Positions 9,683-17,812 of a stretch of 24,300 nt of DNA are shown here, piece after piece (within the stretch, counting starts at the first letter, position 1; every line of letters begins with the position of its first letter). Position numbers and translations under genes: made by a program. This stretch comes from a virus, in IMG/VR virus record IMGVR_UViG_3300027963_000327, positions 1-24,300 of that record. One strand, written 5' to 3'. Under the pieces are notes generated by a model. It worked only from the letters and a program-made list of their open reading frames with translations. It made no database searches and had not been told where the DNA came from.

Positions 9683-10318
9683 ATGATAGATCTTACTCAA
9701 ATAGAAACCATTTTAAATAGTATATTCAAAGATGGCTTTGATTTAAATGGAACAAAGGTGGCTTGCAAGTCACCAACACAAATTACTGTTAGTTCGGTTG
9801 ATACTGACCATATCACTGTAGATTTCAACGACAATTTACCAAGAGCAACAGTGAAAAAAATTATTGCATTAAGCTTAGACATCGAAGGTGTGATATTTAA
9901 GAAAACTTCTGGAACAATAAGAATCAAACATTTTCCAGATATTAATTTTGACTATGCTAAAGAGAGTAAAGCAATTGGGGCTTATGAGATTGACAATGTT
10001 GATTTTGCAAGCATTGAGTCAGAAATAGGTCAACAATATGATGACGAAAACAGAAAAAAGTTAGCAGACAAGTGCTTGCAATACGCTAAAGAATGGGCTA
10101 CAATAGCTAACTACGGAGGCGTCTCTTTCAAGGATTGCAGTTTTTCTGAACAGCAAACCATGAAGAGACAATGCCAAGGTTTCGTTAAAGAAAACCTAAT
10201 GAATGACGAAGAGATCAAATATGGATCTATAATTCTTACATTCATATTGCTTCAAATTATATTGCCAATCATCATCAAGTGGATTGTTGATAGACTCTTC
10301 AAAAGACTCTTTAGTTGA
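9683..10318 (+). CDS. Tail-anchored membrane protein of unknown function
   Basis: The protein has 211 residues. Residues 1-90 are predicted alpha/beta with alternating hydrophobic strands, and the middle (100-175) is helical with several Cys. Residues 181-201 form one hydrophobic helix (SIILTFILLQIILPIIIKWI) followed by a short basic tail (RLFKRLFS), a C-terminal membrane anchor with positive residues on the inside. The ribosome-binding site TAGGTG precedes the ATG. It is the last gene before the nucleotide metabolism cluster. I recognise no family; with the neighbouring lipoprotein and membrane proteins it could act at the host envelope, for example in exclusion or lysis control, but that is speculative. 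Confidence 0.6.
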   Translation: MIDLTQIETILNSIFKDGFDLNGTKVACKSPTQITVSSVDTDHITVDFNDNLPRATVKKIIALSLDIEGVIFKKTSGTIRIKHFPDINFDYAKESKAIGAYEIDNVDFASIESEIGQQYDDENRKKLADKCLQYAKEWATIANYGGVSFKDCSFSEQQTMKRQCQGFVKENLMNDEEIKYGSIILTFILLQIILPIIIKWIVDRLFKRLFS

Positions 10319-10358
10319 AAATAAAATTCTCCCCTGAAATACTACAAGGAAAATATTC

Positions 10359-12587
10359 ATGCGCGTAACCAAGAGGAATGGCAATTCAGAGCATTACAAT
10401 GTAGAAAAGATACACAAGGTTGTAGAGTGGGCGATAAAGGATATCAATAATGTATCTCTTTCTAATATAGAAATGAATGCCAACCTTTCTCTTCATGACG
10501 GCATAACAACTAAAGAAATACACCAGATCCTAATAAAGTCAGCTAATGATTTAACATCAACGTCACACCCTAACTATCAATATGTTGCATCTAGATTGCT
10601 CAATATGTCTCTCAGAAAAGATTTGTGGGAGAGGTATGACAGCCCACCATCTTTGACTAAGCATATTGAATCAAATATTGAGAAGGGAATTTATGACCCA
10701 GCTTTATTTGAAAAATGGTCAAAGGAAGATATCAAAGAGATAGAATCTTGTATTGATCACGATAGAGACTATCTATATACATATGCTGGATTACAGCAAA
10801 TGATAGATAAATATTTGGTAAAGAATAGGGCAACGGGAGAGATGTATGAAACTCCACAGTTTGCCTACATGGCTATAGCTATGGCCTTATTTAATGTAGT
10901 TGATGAAGTAAAGGATGCTTATGAGTGCTTCTCTACATTTAAAATCAATCTACCAACTCCAATTATGGCTGGCGTTAGAACTAAAATCAAACAGTTTGCC
11001 AGTTGTGTGCTTGTTGATGTGAAAGACGATCTAGCCTCTATTTTCTCAAGCGTACATGCTGTTGGAAAATATACAGCCCGCCGTGCAGGAATAGGATTAA
11101 ACATTGGCCGCATTCGTCCAATTAATTCAAGTATTCGTGGCGGCGAGGTTATTCATACTGGATTGATTCCATATCTCAAAATCTTTGAATCAACAGTCAA
11201 AGCCACAAGTCAGAATGGCATACGTGGCGGCTCTGCAACTGTTCATGTGCCATTTTGGCATTATGAGATTGAAGATATTGTTTGCTTAAAGAATAACGCC
11301 GGAACTGACGATAACAGAGTAAGGAAACTAGACTATTCAGTTCAATTCTGTAAGCTTTTTTATGAACGACTAATTAAAAATGAAGACATTACTCTGTTTA
11401 GTCCAGATGAGGCAGAAGGTCTATATGAAGCTTTCGGAAATAATGAGCAATTCAACAAGCTATATGAGAAGTACGAAAAGTCTCGCAACTTAAAGTTCAA
11501 GAAAAAGATTAATGCCAGAAAGTTAGCAGAAATCTTCACTAAGGAAAGACTTGAAACTGGCCGCATATACGTTATGAATATTGATAATGCAAATGAGCAT
11601 GGGTCTTGGGATGTGCCAGTTTATATGTCCAACCTGTGCCAAGAAATTATTCATCCAACAAAGCCAATTTCCTCAATAGAGGACAAAGAGGCAGAGATCG
11701 GTATTTGCATTTTGTCGGCACTAAATCTAACAGAACTAGATAATGATGACGATATAGCAAATGCTTGTAGAATAGCGGTTAGAACTCTAGAGTCTGTTAT
11801 TGATTATCAAGACTATCCAGTAGCCGCAGGCGAGAACTTTACTAAAAACAGAAGATCTTTAGGCATTGGGATAACAAACCTTGCAGGATTTTTAGCTAAG
11901 AACAAACTAAAGTACGATGATCCAGAAACCTTAAAGCTTGTACATTCCACTATGGAGAAAATACAGTGGAATTTGCTTAATGAATCTTGCAGGCTAGCAG
12001 CAGAGCTTGGTCCATGCTCAAAATTCAATGAAACAAAATACGCCAATGGTCTGCTACCAGTTGATTGGTACAAAAATGCTGTTGACGAACTGGTTAAGCC
12101 AGAGTATACTATGGATTGGGAAGATCTTCGTGCTAGAATTAAACAGTACGGACTAAGACATTCAACGCTAACGGCTATAATGCCCTGTGAGTCCTCTAGC
12201 GTAATCCAGAACAGCACAAACGGTGTTGAGCCTGTCAGAAGCCTACTTTCATACAAAAAAGCTAAGAATGGCGTTTTGAAGCAACTGGTGCCAAATTATG
12301 CCTCTAGAAAGAACTACTACACACTGGCTTGGGATATGCGTGACAACAAAGCGGTGTTGAATATTTGTGCGATACTGCAAAAATTTGTTGATATGAGCAT
12401 AAGCGTGAATCTTTACTATAATTATGCACATTTTCCAGATGGAAATATTCCATTAAGTGTGTTAATCAAAGATCAGATTTACGGGTATAAATATGGTATA
12501 AAGAACTTCTATTACTGCAATACGCCAGACGGAGATGGACAAACTGAAAAATCGTCAGGCTGCGAATCTGGTTCATGCTCAATATAA
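10359..12587 (+). CDS. nrdA: Class I ribonucleoside-diphosphate reductase, large (alpha) subunit
   Basis: This complete 742-residue NrdA reduces ribonucleotides to deoxyribonucleotides with NrdB. Residues 1-90 are an ATP-cone (VTKRNG...KIHKVVEWA), indicating allosteric activity control. Catalytic parts are all visible: the redox pair C216 and C450, the N425-L-C427-x-E429 active-site loop bearing the thiyl cysteine, MPCESSS...NGVEP, the Y718-Y719 radical-transfer pair in FYYCNT, and the C-terminal shuttle cysteines C735 and C740 (GCESGSCSI, nearly as in E. coli), which need thioredoxin or glutaredoxin. No intein or intron interrupts it. An AAGGA ribosome-binding site is present. It leads the nrdA-nrdB-dut-phoH run that supplies dNTPs for phage replication. 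Confidence 0.97.
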   Translation: MRVTKRNGNSEHYNVEKIHKVVEWAIKDINNVSLSNIEMNANLSLHDGITTKEIHQILIKSANDLTSTSHPNYQYVASRLLNMSLRKDLWERYDSPPSLTKHIESNIEKGIYDPALFEKWSKEDIKEIESCIDHDRDYLYTYAGLQQMIDKYLVKNRATGEMYETPQFAYMAIAMALFNVVDEVKDAYECFSTFKINLPTPIMAGVRTKIKQFASCVLVDVKDDLASIFSSVHAVGKYTARRAGIGLNIGRIRPINSSIRGGEVIHTGLIPYLKIFESTVKATSQNGIRGGSATVHVPFWHYEIEDIVCLKNNAGTDDNRVRKLDYSVQFCKLFYERLIKNEDITLFSPDEAEGLYEAFGNNEQFNKLYEKYEKSRNLKFKKKINARKLAEIFTKERLETGRIYVMNIDNANEHGSWDVPVYMSNLCQEIIHPTKPISSIEDKEAEIGICILSALNLTELDNDDDIANACRIAVRTLESVIDYQDYPVAAGENFTKNRRSLGIGITNLAGFLAKNKLKYDDPETLKLVHSTMEKIQWNLLNESCRLAAELGPCSKFNETKYANGLLPVDWYKNAVDELVKPEYTMDWEDLRARIKQYGLRHSTLTAIMPCESSSVIQNSTNGVEPVRSLLSYKKAKNGVLKQLVPNYASRKNYYTLAWDMRDNKAVLNICAILQKFVDMSISVNLYYNYAHFPDGNIPLSVLIKDQIYGYKYGIKNFYYCNTPDGDGQTEKSSGCESGSCSI

Positions 12588-12604
12588 CAAATGAAGGCAA
12601 AACA

Positions 12605-13681
12605 ATGAAAACGATACTAAATAAAAATAACGTAGACTACATGGCCCAGCCACTATTCCTAGGTGAAGATCTTTCTCTTCAAAGATATGACAAATTTAAG
12701 TATCCAGTTTTCTTTGATCTATACAAAAAGCAGCTAGAATTTTTCTGGCGACCAGAAGAGATTGAACTAAAGAAGGATAGAAATGATTTTAAGAATGATG
12801 ATGTAATGTCCGCAAACGAGAGGTTTATCTTTACATCTAATCTGAAATATCAGACCATGATGGATAGTGTAATTTGTCGCGGCGTTCCAACTCTTTTAGA
12901 GCATGTTTCTAATCCAGAATTAGAGGCTTGCATGAATGTGTGGCAATTTTTTGAGCAAATTCATAGTTATAGTTACACATACATTATCAAAAATGTTTAC
13001 AATAACCCAAGTGAAATTTTAGATAGTTGCCTAACCGATAAAGAAATTTTAAAACGGGCAAATGTAGCTATCAAAGAATATAATGCCCTAAGAGAAATAG
13101 GAAATTCTACAACAAAAGACATAAAAAAACAAATATATCTTACGCTAATTAGTGTAAATATATTAGAAGCGGTGCGTTTTTACGTGTCGTTTATATGTGC
13201 CTTCGCTTTTGCGGAGAACAAGAAAATGATTGGTAATGCAGATATAATTAAGCTCATTAAACGCGACGAAGCTTTGCATCTATACAATACGCAAGAAATT
13301 ATTAAGATTTTACGCACAGTGCCAGAAGAGGGCTTCGTCAAAATTGCATCAGAATGCGAAGAAGATGCTATTAAAATGTTTGAGTCAGCCGCAGCAGAAG
13401 AAAAGGCTTGGGCTGAATATCTATTTAAAGATGGCTCTATTATCGGCCTCAACGAAAGAGTCATGTCTGAATACGTTGATTGGCTTTGCATGAGCCGAAG
13501 AAAAAACATAGGGTTGCCCTATGATAAAGGTTGCAAAAATCCAATCGCCGGATGGACTGACCCTTGGATGAATAGCGAAGCTGTTCAAGTTGCTCCACAA
13601 GAGCATGAGATTACTTCGTATAAAATTGGGGCCAGTAAAAATGATCTTGAGGATACAGACTTTGGAGGATTTGATCTATGA
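12605..13681 (+). CDS. nrdB: Class Ia ribonucleotide reductase, small (beta) subunit
   Basis: I place the start at the ATG at 12605 (358 residues), which has AAGG 8 bases upstream and aligns with the T4 NrdB N-terminus (V-D-x-x-x-Q-P-[ML]-F); an ATG at 12575 would overlap nrdA by 13 bases and lacks a good site. The diiron ligands are all present: D87 (KYQTMMD), E117 and H120 (FEQIH), E188 (LEAVRFYVSF), E222 and H225 (RDEALH). The radical tyrosine is Y124 (HSYSY). The C-terminal tail DTDFGGFDL is the usual alpha-subunit docking peptide. The stop overlaps the dUTPase start (ATGA), so the three genes are translationally linked. Confidence 0.96.
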   Translation: MKTILNKNNVDYMAQPLFLGEDLSLQRYDKFKYPVFFDLYKKQLEFFWRPEEIELKKDRNDFKNDDVMSANERFIFTSNLKYQTMMDSVICRGVPTLLEHVSNPELEACMNVWQFFEQIHSYSYTYIIKNVYNNPSEILDSCLTDKEILKRANVAIKEYNALREIGNSTTKDIKKQIYLTLISVNILEAVRFYVSFICAFAFAENKKMIGNADIIKLIKRDEALHLYNTQEIIKILRTVPEEGFVKIASECEEDAIKMFESAAAEEKAWAEYLFKDGSIIGLNERVMSEYVDWLCMSRRKNIGLPYDKGCKNPIAGWTDPWMNSEAVQVAPQEHEITSYKIGASKNDLEDTDFGGFDL

Positions 13682-14103
13682 ATAATGTTAACGTAAAATT
13701 ACTTGAAAAAAACGCAATAATTCCTACCAAAGCTAATGCCAATGATGCCGGTTGGGATTTATATTCCACCGTAGATATAGTCATTCCATCAAAACAACGC
13801 AATACTGTCAAGACGGGGATAGCACTTGAGATACCAGAACATATGGCTGGTTTAATTTGGCCGCGTTCTGGATTATCTGTAAAAAAAGGGATAGACGTAC
13901 TAGCTGGAGTAATAGACTCTGGTTATAGAGGAGAAATCATGGTTTGTTTATACAACACTTCTGATGAGCATGTATCAATAAATCGTGGGGATAGAATCGC
14001 GCAGATTATATTCCAAGAGGTTCCTTGCGTCATGATGCTTCATCAAGAAGGGCTAGGTTCCTCGCAACGAGGAGACAACGGCTTTGGCAGCAGCGGCACA
14101 TAA
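13678..14103 (+). CDS. dut: dUTP diphosphatase (trimeric dUTPase)
   Basis: This 141-residue protein, the usual size of the homotrimeric family, hydrolyses dUTP to dUMP and so keeps uracil out of DNA while supplying thymidylate synthesis. All five motifs are visible: I NDAGWDLYS (22-30), II PRSGLS (62-67), III AGVIDSGYRGE (76-86, catalytic D80 and nucleobase-gating Y83), IV RGDRIAQIIF (103-112), and V RGDNGFGSSG (131-140, the flexible lid with its Phe). A strong GGAGG site precedes the start, which overlaps the nrdB stop. The end of motif V also encodes the ribosome-binding site and possible hairpin of the next gene. Confidence 0.96.
   Translation: MNNVNVKLLEKNAIIPTKANANDAGWDLYSTVDIVIPSKQRNTVKTGIALEIPEHMAGLIWPRSGLSVKKGIDVLAGVIDSGYRGEIMVCLYNTSDEHVSINRGDRIAQIIFQEVPCVMMLHQEGLGSSQRGDNGFGSSGT
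14058..14074 (+). promoter_or_regulatory. Possible RNA hairpin covering the phoH ribosome-binding site
   Basis: Bases 14058-14064 (TTCCTCG) pair with 14068-14074 (CGAGGAG) around a CAA loop: six Watson-Crick pairs plus one terminal G-U. The 3' arm contains most of the GAGGAGA Shine-Dalgarno (14069-14075) that serves the TTG start at 14084. If it folds, it would hide the site until ribosomes translating dut open it. Confidence 0.45.
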
Positions 14104-14779
14104 TAATACCGGCAGAAATAACAACAAAAAATCCAAAAAAGATAAACAGACACCCAAACCAAATGTATTAGAAGCTAAAACAGAAAACCAAAGAAATTAC
14201 ATCAGATCTATTATAGAAAATGATGTAACTTTTTGCACCGGACCATCCGGTACTGGAAAATCTTTTATTGCTGCTGGCATTGCGGCGTCTAGACTGCTGA
14301 AAGACGAAGTTGATACGATTATAGTAACCAGACCTCTAGTTTGCACAGGTAAAGATATAGGATCATTACCCGGAGAATTGAATGATAAAATTAAGCCATA
14401 TCTTGCACCTATGGAAGAAAATTTAAAATACTTCCTAGGACGCGATAAGTTTGGTTTATATTTCAACACAAGAAGAATAAGATTTGAACCTCTTGAAACC
14501 ATGAGAGGGGCAACATTTCATAATTCTTACATGATTCTTGATGAAGCACAAAATTGCACAATGGAACAGATTAAAATGTTTATTACAAGAATGGGCGAAC
14601 ATTCTAAGGTAATAATTAATGGAGATACAAAGCAGACAGACCTCTATAGAGATAGCGGCTTATATTACTGCTTAGAGAAACTAAATAATCTCCAAGGTGT
14701 TGGTATTTGTTCTTTGGGCTATAATGATATACAGAGAAATGGTATTCTTGGAAGGATCTTAAACGCTCTAGAATCGTAG
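14084..14779 (+). CDS. phoH: PhoH-family P-loop ATPase
   Basis: The start must be TTG at 14084: an in-frame TAG lies at 14054, no other start codon lies between, and the first Met comes only after the nucleotide-binding loop. A GAGGAGA site sits at 14069-14075. The 231-residue protein has a basic, Asn-rich N-terminus (residues 1-27), then the PhoH core: Walker A GPSGTGKS (53-60), IVTRPLV (80-86), IGSLPGE, Walker B YMILDEAQN (149-157), and NGDTKQTDL (179-187). PhoH proteins are RNA-helicase-like ATPases common in phages; their role in infection (RNA metabolism or phosphate stress) is not settled. The gene overlaps dut by 20 bases. Confidence 0.93.
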   Translation: MAAAAHNNTGRNNNKKSKKDKQTPKPNVLEAKTENQRNYIRSIIENDVTFCTGPSGTGKSFIAAGIAASRLLKDEVDTIIVTRPLVCTGKDIGSLPGELNDKIKPYLAPMEENLKYFLGRDKFGLYFNTRRIRFEPLETMRGATFHNSYMILDEAQNCTMEQIKMFITRMGEHSKVIINGDTKQTDLYRDSGLYYCLEKLNNLQGVGICSLGYNDIQRNGILGRILNALES

Positions 14780-14786
14780 GAATTTT

Positions 14787-15146
14787 ATGTTGTATGATTA
14801 TGTTTGTGCAGAATGTCGCAATGAAATGATCGACGTTCACCAATCCATCAAGGATGATGCCCTAGTCACTTGTCCGCAGTGTGGTCAAGATGCTCTAAAG
14901 AGGGTAGTATATGGTGGACTCGGAGTTTTCGTGAAAGACGCTAAGACCATTGGACAGCTAGCGGACAATAACTGGAAAAAGCTAGGACATTATAAAAGGT
15001 CTGAAGAAGAAGCAAAAGCCAAGCAGAAAGCGGAAGAGCAAAAAGGTTCCTCTGTTCTTTCTGCTTTTGGCTCTGCTTCTAAGAAAGAAATTAATAAAAT
15101 GACTCCAGAACAAAAAAAGAAATATATTATAACAGGTGACAAATGA
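14787..15146 (+). CDS. FmdB-type zinc-ribbon protein
   Basis: The 119-residue protein has an N-terminal zinc ribbon with C7-x-x-C10 and C29-x-x-C32 in the FmdB pattern (M-x-Y-x-Y-x-C-x-x-C...CPQCG, then a basic R-V strand and a Gly turn). The rest (residues 60-119) is a charged, Lys/Glu-rich helix ending in the EINKMTPEQKKKYI segment. FmdB-like proteins are small putative regulators found in many large phages, often near replication or nucleotide genes; no biochemical function is firmly established. Its ribosome-binding site is TAGGAA and its stop overlaps the next gene (ATGA). Confidence 0.8.
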   Translation: MLYDYVCAECRNEMIDVHQSIKDDALVTCPQCGQDALKRVVYGGLGVFVKDAKTIGQLADNNWKKLGHYKRSEEEAKAKQKAEEQKGSSVLSAFGSASKKEINKMTPEQKKKYIITGDK

Positions 15147-15484
15147 AATTTGTAGAATCATTTTCAAAAGAAGACTTTGTTTTAAAAACACAAGAAGATC
15201 TATTTAATAAGCTTGGTGAAACACCGGCTGGAGAGAAAGACAAAGTATTTGCAAAATACACTAAAGCGTCACTTGGTAGTGGAGCTTTTCAAAGGAAGTA
15301 TTATGTATTAACACATAATAATGCTCCGTATGACCCAAACGGTATTGATAGCCACAGAGAGTCCACGCTGAATATGCAGCTTAAGAACGTGTCTCAAACA
15401 ACATTCGATAATTATGTTCTATATCTGAAGACTAAAAATCCCATTTATATGACAAAAGCACAAAGGAGCTTTATTAATGGTTAA
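15143..15484 (+). CDS. Conserved-looking phage protein, unknown function
   Basis: This 113-residue soluble protein has no Cys and no signal peptide. The N-terminal third is acidic-helical (residues 1-35), followed by a basic segment with KASLGSGAFQRKYYVLTHNN and a helical C-terminus (STLNMQLKNVSQTTFDNYVLYLKTKN). It overlaps both neighbours, by 4 bases at the start and 8 at the end, so it is translated within the operon. I do not recognise a family. It lies between FmdB and a putative HTH protein. Confidence 0.6.
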   Translation: MKFVESFSKEDFVLKTQEDLFNKLGETPAGEKDKVFAKYTKASLGSGAFQRKYYVLTHNNAPYDPNGIDSHRESTLNMQLKNVSQTTFDNYVLYLKTKNPIYMTKAQRSFING

Positions 15485-15782
15485 AAAAGGACCAATAGGA
15501 AAAGTGGAAGGTTTTTATATAGAGCAAAACTACAAAAATATGGAAATTGCAGAGATTGCCACAGACCTTAATAGGCCAATCACATCTGTTGAAAACTATA
15601 TCAAGAAGCACATTGTTAAAGCCACACAAACATCAGCAACACCGTCTGGTTTAAAAGCTGGTGATCAATTTGTTAGAAAAGACGGTATAACCATCATGAC
15701 AGAAAACGCATCTACACTTGGAGATGTTAAGAAACCACGCTCATTAAAAAGTAGTACTTGCATCACAAAAATTAAACCATGA
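15477..15782 (+). CDS. Small protein with possible helix-turn-helix, candidate regulator
   Basis: Residues 10-45 of this 101-residue protein resemble a tri-helical DNA-binding unit (VEGFYIEQNYKNMEIAEIA, then DLNRPITSVENYIKKH). The pattern of a helix, a short turn and a second helix after I-A-E-I-A-x-D-L fits the resolvase/sigma-4-like HTH. The C-terminus is Lys-rich and less ordered. An AAAGGAG site lies in the end of the preceding gene. It could be a transcription regulator or a DNA-binding accessory of replication. The HTH is judged by eye only. Confidence 0.55.
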   Translation: MVKKGPIGKVEGFYIEQNYKNMEIAEIATDLNRPITSVENYIKKHIVKATQTSATPSGLKAGDQFVRKDGITIMTENASTLGDVKKPRSLKSSTCITKIKP

Positions 15783-16225
15783 GCTATATATTTGGAATTG
15801 ACAATTGGCGAAAGCATTACGCCACCTGCGATGACACAAAGAAAATTTGGATAGTTGTAGAAACCTCAGACAATGTTTCTGCATATCTAGAAAAATACGA
15901 TCAGTGGCTAACTTTTAAAGATTATTGCAAGACCAATAATCTAAAAATTAATAGTGTTGGGTTGCAATATCGATCCAATGTTGTTACAACTGATACGAAG
16001 AACGCAGATGCCGTTTATGTTATACGATCTGTAAAAGGGCAAATGGGTGGCACAAGCCGCGATTGCTATACAATTGGCGTAATAAACGGCGATACCGCTA
16101 AAAAGACGATGTGGTTGACTCCAGAATTAATTGAAGACAGTTCTTACGAAGATGATCTACACAGTTGCTTTGAGGAAGCCTTGATTTACAATGACAGAAG
16201 AACAGAAAAGACCAGAGCTATTTAA
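15779..16225 (+). CDS. Unknown phage protein
   Basis: This 148-residue soluble protein appears alpha/beta. Alternating strands are seen near residues 22-28 (KIWIVVE), 77-84 (ADAVYVIR) and 96-104 (CYTIGVING), with an acidic C-terminus. Three of its Cys are spread without metal-binding spacing. It overlaps the previous gene by ATGA and the next by 35 bases. I recognise no family. Position in the operon just ahead of the recombination genes is the only functional hint. Confidence 0.6.
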   Translation: MSYIFGIDNWRKHYATCDDTKKIWIVVETSDNVSAYLEKYDQWLTFKDYCKTNNLKINSVGLQYRSNVVTTDTKNADAVYVIRSVKGQMGGTSRDCYTIGVINGDTAKKTMWLTPELIEDSSYEDDLHSCFEEALIYNDRRTEKTRAI

Positions 16226-16712
16226 CCAAGACTATCAGAAGCAATGGTCTGAAACCCATAAGTACAAGCATATCCACACTGGAGAACATTGTACTTTTGA
16301 GGCTTATGTTGCCGAATACATAGTTATTCGCAGATCAGAGAGATTAAACCTTGGAAAACCATCATATAAATTTTGGACCAAGGGAGATCCTCTGCACTGG
16401 ATATGGAAGAAGCAATATGGGGCAGCATTGCAGCTTAAGAAAAAATATAGCGAAGAAGCAATATTAGCAGCTATACATTCAAAAGAGTTTGATAGTCTGC
16501 TTGTGCTTGGAATCCAAAATGGTAGAGGCTACAAAATTAACCCACTTGCGGAAAAGGTTGTTGCCCTGTATCATAGGAAGATAGAAGAAGCTAAGAACCA
16601 AACAGTGGTAAACTACGACGTTGAGCCGCCACCAAAAGAAGAAGTTCAGACCAGAAAAACACAATCATACTCTAAGAAGAAAACAACTATTAATCAATTG
16701 AGGAATCTATGA
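16191..16712 (+). CDS. Unknown phage protein with basic C-terminus
   Basis: The protein has 173 residues. Residues 1-125 look like a compact, aromatic-rich helical domain (many Trp, Tyr and His: FNQDYQKQW, YKHIHTGEHC, YKFWTKGDPLHWIWKKQYG). Residues 140-173 are a Pro/Glu then Lys-rich, probably disordered tail (SYSKKKTTINQLRNL). The basic tail and location next to recA hint at nucleic-acid binding, but no motif proves it. The start at 16191 lies inside the previous gene, with a GAGGAAG element rather far upstream (about 12 bases), so translation is probably coupled. It overlaps recA by ATGA. Confidence 0.6.
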   Translation: MTEEQKRPELFNQDYQKQWSETHKYKHIHTGEHCTFEAYVAEYIVIRRSERLNLGKPSYKFWTKGDPLHWIWKKQYGAALQLKKKYSEEAILAAIHSKEFDSLLVLGIQNGRGYKINPLAEKVVALYHRKIEEAKNQTVVNYDVEPPPKEEVQTRKTQSYSKKKTTINQLRNL

Positions 16713-17812
16713 GCAAAGTCAAAAAGGCAAGTAAGTTTACAACGGACTTGGTAAGCAACAACATTGTAAATAAGTATGGCGATGTTGTTAGGAGCGGTAC
16801 GGAGGTTTTAGAGAATATCAATAATCTTAATGTGATAGGTGTTTCTCCAGCATTAGATATTGCTTTGGGTGGTGGTTTGCGTGAGGGTTCCGTTGTTGTT
16901 ATGACGGGAGATCCAAAGAGTGGTAAAACAACAACAGCTCTTCATTTTGCAGCAAAGTGTCAACAAAAGAACAAGAGAGTTATTTATGTAAACACAGAGG
17001 GTAGACTATCTAAGCAAAACTTTGTTGGAATCAAGGGATTAAACTCTGATAATATTCTTATTATTGAATCGACAGATGAAAGAGTATTGTCAGCAGAAGA
17101 TTTCCTCAATATCATTGAAAGCTATATTAACAACGATCCCGGCTGTTTGATTATAGCCGACTCGTTATCTAATATGGTCCCAGCAGTTGAGCTTGAGGGC
17201 GAAGTGCGAACCGGCGTTAGAAACGCTTTGCCAAGGCTGCTATCTATGTTTTTCAAAAGAATCAGCGGAACGCTCATGAAAAATAAAACCATCCTTGTTT
17301 GTATTACGCATAATATTGCTAACACTGGAGGCTCTCCATACGCACCACAAAAGATGGCAGACTGTGGAAACATGTTGCAATATCAAGCTGGAACAAACAT
17401 GGTAATTACTCATAGGGGTAAATGGCAAGTTCCTAAAGATACTGGTCCACACGTTGGACAGATTGCAAATTGGTCTATTAAGACTTCGTGTGCTGGTGGC
17501 CGACCAAATAGCACAGCAGAAAGCTGGATTAAGTATGGTATTGGAATTGACGAAGTTCAAGAGATTATCCATATTGCTTGTGAATTTAGGTTGATAAAGG
17601 CCGCTGGAGCGTGGTATACTATTCAGTGTGCCGTTGATGACTTAAGCAATACTCTGATTAATGAAATACTGGAAGAAAACAAGGTTCAGAAGACGCCAGA
17701 AGATATTGAAAGATTCTTCAAGTTCCAAGGCGTAAATGCCGTTGCCGACTTCTTAAATAGTAATCCAAAGATGGCATCCTTTGTTTATGAAAAGATCAAG
17801 GAGTTGCATTGA
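16709..17812 (+). CDS. recA: RecA/UvsX-family recombinase
   Basis: This 367-residue protein has the RecA core: Walker A GDPKSGKTT (67-75), a catalytic Glu at 97 after strand VIYVNTE, and Walker B CLIIADS (146-152, D151). Segments NALPRLLSMFF and ILVCITHNI are typical of the core fold. It forms filaments on single-stranded DNA and exchanges strands; in large phages it drives recombination-dependent replication and repair. The length lies between bacterial RecA and T4 UvsX. The start overlaps the previous stop (ATGA) and its TGA overlaps the TTG start of a nuclease gene. Assignment to RecA rather than UvsX within the family is not possible by eye. Confidence 0.9.
   Translation: MSKVKKASKFTTDLVSNNIVNKYGDVVRSGTEVLENINNLNVIGVSPALDIALGGGLREGSVVVMTGDPKSGKTTTALHFAAKCQQKNKRVIYVNTEGRLSKQNFVGIKGLNSDNILIIESTDERVLSAEDFLNIIESYINNDPGCLIIADSLSNMVPAVELEGEVRTGVRNALPRLLSMFFKRISGTLMKNKTILVCITHNIANTGGSPYAPQKMADCGNMLQYQAGTNMVITHRGKWQVPKDTGPHVGQIANWSIKTSCAGGRPNSTAESWIKYGIGIDEVQEIIHIACEFRLIKAAGAWYTIQCAVDDLSNTLINEILEENKVQKTPEDIERFFKFQGVNAVADFLNSNPKMASFVYEKIKELH

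Noticed and set aside
10315-10343. Promoter TTGAAA-17-AATACT before nrdA
   Set aside because: The -10 box is poor and the predicted transcript would start after most of the nrdA ribosome-binding site.
11813-12256. 147-residue minus-strand frame
   Set aside because: It is antisense to the conserved core of nrdA, including the MPCESSS region.
12486-12493. TATAAATA late-promoter motif
   Set aside because: It lies inside the nrdA coding sequence; in AT-rich DNA this 8-mer is expected several times by chance.
12575-13681. Upstream ATG at 12575 as the nrdB start
   Set aside because: It adds ten residues not seen in T4-type NrdB and lacks a ribosome-binding site, while 12605 has one and aligns with the family N-terminus.
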